A DNA stretch of 64,000 nucleotides. Source: Hypericum androsaemum. Its lineage: Eukaryota; Streptophyta; Magnoliopsida; Malpighiales; Hypericaceae. Positions within the stretch are counted from its first letter, which is position 1; each line of letters begins with the position of its first letter. The stretch is taken from the NCBI GenBank assembly GCA_963995505.1, contig OZ023194.1, positions 12,396,428-12,460,427 of the forward strand, read 5' to 3'. Made by a program: the position numbers and the translations under genes. Below, piece by piece: positions 11,912 through 21,299 of this stretch. The notes under the pieces are model-generated. The model saw nothing but the letters and a program-made list of their open reading frames with translations, made no database searches and had not been told where the DNA came from.

Positions 11912-13006
11912 TCAACCAAACCGAGGCTCTCCAACCTTCTGCTGCTGCTCCCTGGAGATTGTTGATCCTCCAAGTCTCCAGATCATAAGAAACCAGCCCT
12001 TCTTGCGGTCCCACATTAGGATCTCCCCGTTCTTCCGAGATCCTAATACATTGCTTATCTTTCTTTCCATCTCAAATACAAACATGTTTTTCCACGAGGC
12101 CATGTCTCCGTACTCTTCCAACACCCAAACTCGATAACAAAAGGAATGGAACCACCTTTCAAGAACCGCCAAACAACCATTGTACGCGAATATGCCCACA
12201 TCTTCTGCCACTAAGAGAGGTAGCTCCACCATGTCAACGGCATAGTGTCTCGGATCAAACTTGAACATGATATTACATCTCCTTCTGGGTTGGTCTCTTC
12301 CGATGGAGTATGTCGCAAGATGACGAACAACGTTATTGTAAACGCAGTGGAATCTTTTCGTTAGGCGATAAACATGGTGTGGAGCCACCAAGTCTCCGCT
12401 AACATCAACGAATTTCCATGACCTCTTTCGTAGAGAATAAAGCTCCGCTCCCCTCCGACTCCAATCTTGAAAGACCCTAAAAACTTTGAAGTCTTTAGTA
12501 TCAGTGTCGAACCCGAAACCTAATGCGACACAGTTCCGAACTATGGAACTCGGGCGTGGAAGCACCACGCACTTGTTAAGACAAGGGTTCCACAGCACAA
12601 TGTTGCGGTCTTCAGCAAAAGTGACTTCGTCTACCAAACATACTAACCCATTGCAAGACGCGAGCACCTTAAGATTCTCCAACTGGTGCCCGTGGGGAGG
12701 CAGGTTTAGGGCACGGAACTCGCTTAACATCTCGTTATCAACTCGTAAAATGTAGGAAGTCTCTCTTATTTCAAACAGATTCCGTAGGTCCGAGTGTGCG
12801 AGAAGGATGAGGTTGTTCTCGTCGTCTTCCTTGCTCCTCGTCTGATTGTGGTGGGAGTGGATGAACTCGGGGCTTGTGATGAGGGCGTTGCATGATCTCG
12901 AAATGGACCTGAACCGGATCGTCGACTTGATGGGTACCCTAATTAGGGTTTCGATCACCAACTCCCATGGCATGTAACTGTTCGAGTACATGGCTTTTCT
13001 TTTCAT
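11912..13006 (-). pseudogene. F-box/FBA gene copy 2 with C-terminal frameshift
   Basis: A single-exon F-box protein gene. The F-box lies at about residues 12-48 (PWELVIETLIRVPIKSTIRF). It is followed by an F-box-associated type-1 region with VLASCNGLVCLVD, IVLWNPCLNKCVVLP, GFGFDTDTKDFKVFRVF and RGAELYSLRKRSW, then ASWKNMFVFEMERK and NGEILMWD. Such proteins are substrate receptors of SCF E3 ubiquitin ligases. Compared with copy 3, one C (plus strand) is missing at about 11997-12000. KGLVSYD therefore becomes KGWFLMI and the last ~30 residues are out of frame. The segment matching SAVTHAESLVLVD is also absent. The 364-codon frame could still be expressed with an altered tail, so its status is uncertain. 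Confidence 0.75.
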
Positions 13007-13187
13007 TGCGTCTCCCGTGGACTATGGGTTTTGTGAAATTTATGGTATAAGAATTCTAAATAATGTAATGCCCTATTTAGGGTTGGACGTGGACCGTGGG
13101 GTTTTGAAACTTAGGAAACAGGAAAGAACTGGGTCGAGGGGAAAGAAAACGAGATGGAATTAAAATAAACTGTTAGAGTGCGACATT

Positions 13188-13331
13188 TTACTCGCGGTGT
13201 TATCGATCGTATTTTTTTTATATGGTTTTTTTTTCAATATACTATAACAAAATTTTGAATAGGCTAACAGCTGCCGGATGTCAAATTCTTCTTCTGGCTA
13301 ATATTAATAAAATTTAACTTTTCAAAAAAAA
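13188..13331 (+). mobile_element. 144-bp LINE/SINE-type 3' tail insertion with 15-bp TSD
   Basis: The 15-nt sequence TTAGAGTGCGACATT occurs on both sides (13173-13187 and 13332-13346). The insert ends in an A-run after AATTTAACTTTTC, typical of target-primed retrotransposition. The other F-box units carry a single uninterrupted copy of the target, an empty site. Confidence 0.85.
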
Positions 13332-14009
13332 TTAGAGTGCGACATTGCATGGGAAGTGGGCCGCGTGGACCTACACTAGAAAACAAATAAAACATTTGGG
13401 CCTAGGAGACAACATTATGGGCCGATTGGAAGCAGTAATGGAAACTTGTAATTGGGCTATCACAAGGAAATAAGGACATTTGTTCGGAGGAGATCGGAAG
13501 CCCAAAAGAGAATGGTCCGACTGGTATAAGATTAAGAAAAAAATAGCAGGCCTGGTAAAAAAGTAGATGATAAAAACCAACATTCGGAAATATACCGGGC
13601 CCAAAAAATTAAGTCTCAAGGCGTAAGAAATCAAGATGTAGATACACAAATTTGATAATGAGATTGGCCGTCTTAGAAAACTTTCCGCAAGCCTCGAGAA
13701 TAAACATAATATTATCATGAATTAATATTAAGATAAATTCAATCAAATTATTATCTTAAATAAATTATTATCTTTTGATTATTTAGGCGATATGTCTCGC
13801 AACCACTAACTAGTGTAATAAATAGTAAGTATAGTTACTATCTATTTGGCGAATATTTTTTGAATAAAAAATTCTACTTCTTAAAAAAAAGAGTTAGTAA
13901 CCTAATTCTCTACAACTCAAAATGATATATTAATATTGTTGCACTCTCAAAGATTCGAACTCAAAATCTCTTGATTAAAATTCTGAGGTCATCCGGTTAG
14001 CTTTTGAGC

Positions 14010-14209
14010 TTCACAGGCCTCATGCACTTCTTGAGTTGTTTGCTGAGCTTTTGCAGGCGCGTGACTGTTCTTATGGTCCACAACAAATGCCCGTCAAACC
14101 CTTGGCGATGAAGATCATCAGCAGCTTTTCGAGTATATTCGTGAATGGAACACAAAACCTAAGATGTGCCACATTTCACAATACGTTCTGTTCTGTTTCT
14201 GGTTCTTAA
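14010..14209 (+). pseudogene. Coding-like fragment of unknown gene
   Basis: One plus-strand frame stays open from about 14010 to the stop near 14209 with ordinary-looking protein sequence (HALLELFAELLQARDCSYG, VKPLAMKIISSFSSIFVN). It has no start codon. The composition and helical pattern suggest a captured exon of a conserved gene, possibly helical-repeat, but I do not recognise it. Confidence 0.35.
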
Positions 14210-14714
14210 CATTCTATCTCCACCAGAGATACTCAAGGTAGTCGCTCTGTGAGAAGCACATTTCTTATCTAAAAATCAATTTTATGGTGGACCCAAAAAT
14301 GTTTGAAAAATCAATTCCACAAATATCGTCATCTGCTATTGGTTGAGTGATTAATCTTAACCGATGGAGTCTCGTTCAAATTAAATAAGTTGTTGCTCTT
14401 AAGTTAGATTGGATTGTAGGAGTAATAGGTTTCCCCCCTCCCCCCTCTTTTCTTTTCGCCTGTTCGGCTACTTGGTTTGCAGGAATTCGACTGCTAATTT
14501 TGCTGTGGGGGGTTTTGGTTTTTGTTTGGGTTTGCTTGTATTGGTGGAAATGTATTCTGAACTTTTTTTTAATACATTTTACTTATAAAAAAAAGATAAA
14601 ATTCGTTATTGTCACATTACACAGTTTCTAGGAAACCGATTTGGTAACAAACATTAAGAAAATCAAAATCTAAGCACGGTGAGAGAGAATTGGTTATCAA
14701 AGGACGACGGTGTG

Positions 14715-15878
14715 TTAACTGTTACCTTTCTTGCATCTTGTTGGAACTGGTCGGCGACGATAATTGGTCAATTCCACACCTTCATCAACCAAAACCAGGC
14801 TCTCCGCGTGAGTAACAGCACTGATGAACCTTCCTCCTCCTGCTGCTCCTAGCAGATTGCTGATTCTCCGAGTCTCCGGATCATAAGAAACCAGCCCCTT
14901 GTTGTAGTGCCACATTAGGATCTCCCCGTTCTTCCTGGATCCTAATACATCATGGCTTATCTTTCCTTCCATCTCAAATACAAACTTGTTTATCCATGAT
15001 GACATGTCTCCGTAATTTTCCAATACCCAAACTCGATAACAAAAACGAATGGAACTGAACGAACTTTCTTCAAGGACCGCCAAACAACCATTGTACACAA
15101 ATATGCCCTCTTCATCTCCCGTTAAGAGAGGTATCTCCAACATGTCAACGGAGTCGTGTCTCGGATCAAACTTAAACATGATCTTACACCCCCGGGGTTC
15201 GTATCTTGTAAGATGATGAACAACGTTATTGTAAACGCACTGGAATCTTATCGTGAGGCGACAAACACTGCCTGGAGCCACGATGTCTCCGCTAACATCA
15301 ACGGCTTTCCATGACCTCTTTCGGAGAGAATAAACCTCCGCTCCCCTCCGATTCTCATATTGATAGACCCTAAAAACTTTGAAGTCCTTAGTATCATAGT
15401 CGAACCCGAAACTTAGTGCGACGCATTCCAGATACATGGAACTCGTGCGTGGAAGCACCACGCACTTGTTAACACTAGGGTTCCACAGCACAATTTTGCG
15501 GTCTTTAGGAAGAGAGTCTTTGTCTACCAAACACACTAATCCATTGCAAGACGAGAGCACCCTAAGATTCTTGAACTGGCGCTCGTGAGGAGGCATGTTT
15601 AGGGTACGGAACTCGCTTAACGCCCCGTTATCAACTCGCAAATTGTAGGAAGTCTCTCTTATTAGGTCCCAGGGTGCGAGGAGGATAAGGTTGCTCTCTT
15701 CCTTGCTCCTCGTCTGATTGTAGTGGGAGTGGATGAACTTAGGGCTTGTGATGAGGGCGTTGCATGATCTCGACAAGGACCTGAACCGGATCGCCGACTT
15801 GACGGGTACCCTAATTAGGGTTTCGATCACCAACTCCCATGGCATGTAACTGTTCGAGTATATGGCTTTTCTTTTCAT
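14715..15878 (-). CDS. F-box/FBA-domain protein (intact copy 3)
   Basis: A single-exon gene of 387 codons and the reference copy of the cluster. The F-box is at about residues 12-48 (MPWELVIETLIRVPVKSAIRF...SRSCNALITSP). The F-box-associated region (CPR1 / At3g06240-like type) covers about 85-340, with LSSCNGLVCLVDKD, KIVLWNPSVNKCVVLPRT, FGFDYDTKDFKVFRVY, RGAEVYSLRKRSWKAVDVSGD, FKFDPRHDSVDMLEIPLL and ILMWHYNKGLVSYDPETRRI. The family acts as substrate receptor in SCF E3 ubiquitin ligases, the F-box binding SKP1 and the FBA region the target. The start MKRKAIYSNS is shared with copy 2. No break is visible. The target is unknown. Upstream DNA is shared with the other three units. Confidence 0.88.
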   Translation of the reverse strand: MKRKAIYSNSYMPWELVIETLIRVPVKSAIRFRSLSRSCNALITSPKFIHSHYNQTRSKEESNLILLAPWDLIRETSYNLRVDNGALSEFRTLNMPPHERQFKNLRVLSSCNGLVCLVDKDSLPKDRKIVLWNPSVNKCVVLPRTSSMYLECVALSFGFDYDTKDFKVFRVYQYENRRGAEVYSLRKRSWKAVDVSGDIVAPGSVCRLTIRFQCVYNNVVHHLTRYEPRGCKIMFKFDPRHDSVDMLEIPLLTGDEEGIFVYNGCLAVLEESSFSSIRFCYRVWVLENYGDMSSWINKFVFEMEGKISHDVLGSRKNGEILMWHYNKGLVSYDPETRRISNLLGAAGGGRFISAVTHAESLVLVDEGVELTNYRRRPVPTRCKKGNS

Positions 15879-16099
15879 TGCGTCTCCCGTGGACTGTGGG
15901 TTTTGTGAAATTTATGGTATACGAAGTCTAAGTAATGTGATACCCTATTTAGGGTCGGATGTGGACCGTGGGGTTTTGAAACTTAGGAAACAGGAAAGAG
16001 CTAGGTCAACGGGGAAAGAAAACGAGATGGAATTAAAATAAACTATCACTAGAGTGCGACATTGCAAGGGAAGTGGGGCCGCGTGGACCTACACTAGAA

Positions 16100-16400
16100 A
16101 AGAAATAAAAAATTTGGGGCTAGGAGACAAACATTATGGGCCGATTGGAAGCAGTAATGGAAACTTGTAATTGGGCTATCACAAGGAAATAAGGACATTT
16201 GCTCGGGAGGAGATAGCAAGCCCAAAAGAGAGTGGCCCGACTGGTATGAGATTCAGAAAAAATAGCAGGCCTGGTAGAAAAGTAGATGATAGAAACCAAC
16301 ATACGGAAATATACCGGGCCCAAAAAAATAATTTTTAGGCCGTAAGAAATAAAGATGTAGATACACAATTTGATAATGAGATTGGCACTCTTTAAAAAAA
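16100..16400. repeat. Conserved upstream block of F-box unit 3
   Basis: Paralogous to 10300-10660, 13380-13700 and 19735-19960. It carries the GACAAACATTATGGGCCGA and AATAGCAGGCCTGGTA segments in the same order. Units 2 and 3 are the closest pair here by eye. Confidence 0.8.
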
Positions 16401-16502
16401 AATTTAGAGTTGGACCTAAAAATTGATAATCAAGATAAAGATACACAAATTTAATAATGAGATTGCCACCGGGAATGTTGATGTACCGTGCTAATATTTC
16501 AG

Positions 16503-17046
16503 GAATTAAGGAATTTGGACCTGTTTCCCTAATGGACTTTGGTTTACAGAATCAAAGTTCAGATTTGGCGGTAGATGACACGACAATTACTGGTGAAGGC
16601 GGAACTGGGTGGCTAATGACTTCAGCACCTGAAATTTATACAGATGATCCAATTTTAGAAGAGGTGAGTGAGATTGAAAAAACCGGACCAAGTTCACACT
16701 ATCAAATTTGCCGGTAACTTGATCATCTGCTTATTCCATATAAATGATCATGAACTATTTGAATTTGACAATGGTTTTTGAAGACTTCCTAGTTTCTACC
16801 AAAGAACAACGTCCAAGTTCGCCTACAGACTTCGCATATAAAAGTAGCTATCATCAAGAGGCTGATCATTCAACGATCGACGAAAGGCGTCAGGTAATAT
16901 CGGGAAATGCAGGCACACTCTGGCTTCAGAAATAAAATGATGAGAAAGCTTCGTGATTTCACAATGTGAAAGCTTACTCATTGGTGCTTACCCCTTTACA
17001 GGTCGCCTCTTCTTCGGGCGTCATGAGCGGAATTAAAGCCGCTTAA
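16503..17046 (+). pseudogene. 3' fragment of a NAC gene
   Basis: This segment copies the last exons of the NAC gene at 22129-23597. Exon-4-like 16503-16663 keeps acceptor, donor and exact length (161 nt; FGLQNQSSDLAVDDTTITGEGGTGW). The next exon has lost its first part and has one extra T in GGTTTTTGAAG, which breaks the frame before VSTKEQRPSSPTDF. After ERRQ a donor (CAG|GTAATATC) and a downstream acceptor (TTTACAG) lead to a short terminal exon at about 17002-17046 reading VASSSGVMSGIKAA and a stop. The NAC DNA-binding domain is absent. The fragment sits between F-box units 3 and 4. Confidence 0.85.
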
Positions 17047-18160
17047 CCTTGCAGCAGAGACATGTCTAAATATAGACCGATCCCGGCCTGTCCTGCAATG
17101 GCCTCTGCTCTCTATTTTCTGAATGAATCCCTCTATATGATATGAAGCTAAGATGCATTAGCAAAACTTTAGCAGCAAACTAACTTACAAAGTATTGTTG
17201 AACAGGAAGAAGAGTTCCTTTCAGACACGGGAAGGAAGAATTGTTGCATCAATTCTGCTCTCTTTCTATCTAGCTAGCTGAACACAGTGGTGTCAAGAAA
17301 CATTAATGTTTGGTGGTTAGCTTATGAAGTCTAGTTTCAGTGGTGAATTTGTTTTTTCCCGTCTAAGGCATATAGAATCGAGTACTGTCGAATCGAGTAA
17401 TAGATTTTGAATAAAAAAATTGAGTGATGCCATTGCAAGTACTTCTGCATCTTTACTCACTTCTTGAAAATTCAATAAGCCAAACAGGATGCCGAATAGT
17501 AGATGACCTTTAACTGTAAGGCTTCTCTGGCCCAACGTTCACATATAATGTATAGGAATTGTGTTTATTAGAACGATTTCGAGATTGGGGGTGGATTTGG
17601 TGGGGACTGGGCTAGTCCCCATTTATGGGGATTAACTCAAACCAATATCACTACACATGCAAACCAATATCACTTCACATGCAAATCAGCCTCTTGTAAA
17701 CCAATATCATTTCGCATGCAAACCAATATCACCTGGCAGGTTATTGACCATCAGATTTAAAGATAATCAAATCTGACGGTCCAAAATGTAGTCCCCACCT
17801 GTGGACAAATTTTCTTTAATCCCCACTCAATCCGGTCTCAGATGGTAAACCAGTTGATTCACTCAATCTCAATCTCCTACTTCCAGAAGAAAATTTCACC
17901 CTTCCAAACATAGTCTCAATATCCCTTTGCCTCATTCATTGCTACCTTTCGATAGTTTATATTCTTAGTTAGTTTGATTAATGGTCTTAATTGGCTCACA
18001 TTCAGATTCTGAGATCAGTCGTAGTGGATTGAACAAATGCATCCTGACATAGATAATATTAGATTAGTCGTAGTGGATTCTGACATTGATGCTTGATTAT
18101 AATAAAAGAATGAATGTTCAACCCTAAAAAAATAGATAAATATAAGATATACTTGGTTAT
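17047..18160. other. Spacer with structured repeat, no gene
   Basis: Apart from the repeat at 17580-17830 this stretch is AT-rich. The part near 17213 (CGGGAAGGAAGAATTGTTGCATCAAT) corresponds to the NAC 3' flank near 23610, so the NAC fragment's homology continues to about here. No gene is supported. Confidence 0.5.
17580..17830. repeat. 22-bp minisatellite within a possible MITE
   Basis: Units close to AAACCAATATCACTTCACATGC stand at 17639-17660, 17661-17682, 17698-17719 and partly 17720-17740, with a degenerate unit between. They are flanked by inverted 9-mers GTGGGGACT/AGTCCCCAC and GGGGATTAA/TTAATCCCC and by a local palindrome at about 17603-17620. The arrangement suggests a small foldback or MITE carrying a minisatellite. 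Confidence 0.6.
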
Positions 18161-18261
18161 TGGCACAAGACACATTTTCTAGGAAACTGACATTAAGGAA
18201 ATCGAAATCTCAACATGACGAGAGAGAATTGGTTACCAAAGGACGATGGTGTGTTAACTGT

Positions 18262-19431
18262 TTACCTTTCTTTCCTCTTGTTAGAACTGATCGGCGACGA
18301 AAATTGCTCAATTCCAGACCCTTGATCAATCAAAACCAGGCTCTCCACATGAGTAAAAGCCCTTCTGCAACGTCCTGTTGTCTGCAGTTTTCTGATCCTC
18401 CGAGTCTCCAGAGCATAAGAAAACAACCCCTTGACGTGATCCCACATTAGTATCTCCCCGTTCTTCCTGGGTCCTAATATATGGCTTATATTTCCTTTGA
18501 TCTCAAATACAAACTTGTTTTTCCACGACGACATGTCTCCGTACTCTTCCAACACCCAAACTTCGTAATGATAACCAAAGGAACTCAGAGAACTTTCAAG
18601 GACCGCCAAACAACCATTGTATGCGAATATGTCCTCTACTTGTCCACCTAAGAGAGGTATTTCCACCATGTCAACGGAATCAAGTCTCAGATCAAACTTG
18701 AACATGATCTTACACCGCCTTTGGGGTCCATATCTTCCAATGGTGTATCCTTCAAGATGATGAACAACGTTTTTGTAAACGCACTGGATGAATCTTCTGC
18801 ATAGGTGATAAACATGGTTTGGATCTACAAAGTCTCCGCTAACATCAACGGCTTTCCATGACCTCTTTCGGAGAGAATAAACCTCCGCTCCCCTCCGATA
18901 CCCACACTGAAAAACCCTAAAAACTTTGAAGTCTTTAGTATCAGAGTCAAACCCAAAACCTAATGAGAGACATTCCAGAGACATGGAACTCGTGAATGGA
19001 AGCATCACGCACTTGTTAATACAAGGGTTCCACAGCACAATGTCGCGGTCTTAGTGAAAAGAGACTTGGTCTACCAAACACACTAACCCATTGCAAGACG
19101 CGAGCACCTTAAGATTCTTGAACCGGCGCACGTGGGGAGCCAGGTTTACGGTACGATACTCGCTTAAAGCCTCGTTATCAACTCGTAAAGTGTCGAAAGT
19201 CTCTCTTATTACAAACAGACTCCATAGGTCTGAGTGTGCGAGGAGGATGAGGTTGCTCTCGTCGTCTTGCTTGCTCCTCGTCTGATTGTGGTGGGAGTGG
19301 ATGAACTCGGGGCTTGTGATGAGGGCGTTGCATGATCTCGACAAGGACCTGAACCGGATCGCCGACTTGATGGGTACCCTAATTAGGGTTTCGATCACCA
19401 ACTCCCATGGCATGTAACTGTTCGAGTACAT
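18262..19431 (-). pseudogene. F-box/FBA gene copy 4, one in-frame stop
   Basis: Homologous along its whole length to copy 3. A single TAA at 19053-19051 (DQVSFH-stop-DRDIVLWNP, where copy 2 has FAEDRN) splits it into 126 codons carrying the F-box and 258 codons carrying the FBA region (CVMLPFTSSMSLECLSLGFG, DTKDFKVFRVFQ, SSWKNKFVFEIK, VESLVLIDQG). The two halves are in the same frame with no other break. The first five codons (MKRKA) of the paralogues are cut off by a SINE at 19434-19515. The ATG at 19431-19429 lies in the target duplication. Without readthrough, only an F-box with a stub would be made. Confidence 0.88.
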
Positions 19432-19433
19432 GG

Positions 19434-19515
19434 TTTCTCTTTTTTTTTTAAAGGGTGAACCCTACGCCTCCTGAAAATAGTACACTCATTGTACTGCTAG
19501 GCTAAATACCCTTTG
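19434..19515 (-). mobile_element. Short tRNA-derived SINE at the F-box copy 4 start, 8-bp TSD
   Basis: The direct repeat GTACATGG flanks the insert (19426-19433 and 19516-19523). On the minus strand the insert has a box-A-like TTTAGCCTAGCAGTAC, a box-B-like GGGTTCACCC and a terminal A-run. Paralogous F-box copies have the uninterrupted target GAGTACATGGCTTTTC/GAGTATATGGCTTTTC. Confidence 0.85.
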
Positions 19516-19734
19516 GTACATGGCTTCTTTTTCATTGCGTCTCCCGTGGGCTGTCAAGTAATGTAGGAACCAATTTAGGGTTGGACGTGAAAGTGGGGTT
19601 TTGAAGCTTTGGAAACATAATAAAGGAAAGAGGTCAGGTCGAGGGGAAAGAAAACGGGATGGAATCAAAATAAACTATCATGAGAGTGCGACATTGTGCG
19701 GGAAGTGGACTGGGTGGACCTACAACAGAAAAGA

Positions 19735-19960
19735 ACTAATAAAATTGGGCCAAGGAGACAAACATTATGGGCCGACCGAAAGCAGTAATGGTAACTTGTA
19801 ATTCCATTACAAGTTCTTGCTCGGAGGACATTTGCTCGGAGTGGGCTGGCACGAGAAAAACTAGTCAAGAGAGTGGGCTGGCACAAAGGACATTTGCTCG
19901 GAGGAGACTGCAAGCCCAAAGAGAGTGGCCCGATTGGTATAAGATTCGTAAAAAAGTAGA
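19735..19960. repeat. Conserved upstream block of F-box unit 4
   Basis: The fourth copy of the block seen at 10300, 13380 and 16100. It has suffered small internal duplications (GAGTGGGCTGGCACAA and GACATTTGCTCGGAG each appear twice) and a local palindrome around 19793-19815. Confidence 0.75.
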
Positions 19961-20109
19961 CAATGAAGTTCAATCTTTTGGACAATAAAAAAGATGACAT
20001 TGTCAATCCAAAGTTTCATAAATATTTTTTCAAAACACCACCATGCAAGCCACAGAGCTTGAGATTCACAGTGATATTATTATAAGCAAATACAAAAGAA
20101 ACAAACTTA

Positions 20110-20265
20110 CTCATTGTCCAACAAAACAGTTGTGCGTAATTCATTAAGTGTTCAAAAATTTTTGATTCGCAAAATTTCTACACCAAAATTACTCATGCTA
20201 GGATTTGAACCCTGGACTTGACTAATATATTTGTCTTATGTCGTTAGACTAAATACCTTCTATTT
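20110..20265 (-). mobile_element. tRNA-derived SINE-like sequence
   Basis: The minus strand carries GGTATTTAGTCTAACGACAT (box-A-like) and, about 35 nt on, GGGTTCAAATCC (box-B-like), followed by an AT-rich body. The head resembles that of the SINE at 19434-19515, so both probably belong to one family. It cannot fold as a functional tRNA. Confidence 0.5.
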
Positions 20266-20278
20266 TGAAGTGTTCAAC

Positions 20279-20841
20279 TAGGGGTGAGCAAAAAAACCAA
20301 GAACCATAGAACCAGACAAACCAAACCAAAAAATCAGGTCCAAATTTAGATCCAAAAAAATTGATCCGGGCATATTCTTTGTTTGCTCAAAAAATGGTTA
20401 TCGAATTTAGTTCGGATCTTTTTTAAAAAACTATGGAGAACTGGACCAAAACATAATTTGTTGAGATAACGATAAAAAAAGATCACGTATGGCAAGATCA
20501 CACAATCAATTTTTTTTTCTCACATGGTACAATGACAACTAATTTATGAGTGCTCGACATTCACAAACAGCAAATTTAAATGTCAAATTTTGATTGATTT
20601 CTCTCCTTTCGACTTCTTTACCATCTGTCGTTGTTTTTCTCAAGTCCATAAGCGCCTATTTTTTTATCTTTTAAAATTTTAGGTATTTTTGTCCGAACTC
20701 AGACGAGGCCAAAAAAATTAGTTTGATTCTGTTCCAGAATCAATGAGTAAATGGTATAGTCCGGGTCCCATATATTTTATTAAATGATTCTCAGTTCTTA
20801 TGGTTCAGTCCAGATTGGTTTAGTCTATTTGCTCACTCCTA
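20279..20841. mobile_element. hAT-type MITE, 563 bp
   Basis: Terminal inverted repeats TAGGGGTGAGCAAA and TTTGCTCACTCCTA (one mismatch) bound the element, and the 8-bp duplication TGTTCAAC flanks it on both sides (20271-20278, 20842-20849). The interior is AT-rich without an open frame. TIR sequence and 8-bp TSD are those of hAT non-autonomous elements. Confidence 0.92.
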
Positions 20842-21299
20842 TGTTCAACTAACTCCCTACAAATGAAAATTCACTATTAAAAAAATATTAAAAAAGTAAT
20901 CAAATAAGGGTAATTATGTCAGAAAAAGAGTAACCGAGGAAAAAAATACAGGGTTTTAATTGGGTAAACCAAAAAATCATTTGATGCTCAAGGGCATAAG
21001 TTAACTGAACGGATGTAGGCAGCATGAAGATTACCCTACCCGAGCGAATATTTTTTACATAAAAATGATGAAATTTTAATAAAATAGAAGTTTTTAGAAT
21101 TATTAGAAATTTTGATATTAAATTAAATTTAAATATAATATAAGAGACTATTACATTTTTGAAGACCAATTGGCTAGTTGCATATAACTCAATTTTTTAT
21201 ATTTTATCCGTGACGTCATGCCATATATTTCTCAAAAGTTTACATTTTGGGCTGAAGTAATTTGGCAACTCGAGAATCCTTTGCATTGCCTTTCATTCT

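Noticed and set aside
19434..20265. tRNA genes suggested by box-A/box-B-like motifs
   Set aside because: No cloverleaf can be formed, one copy is bounded by a TSD and A-tail, and both read as SINE heads.
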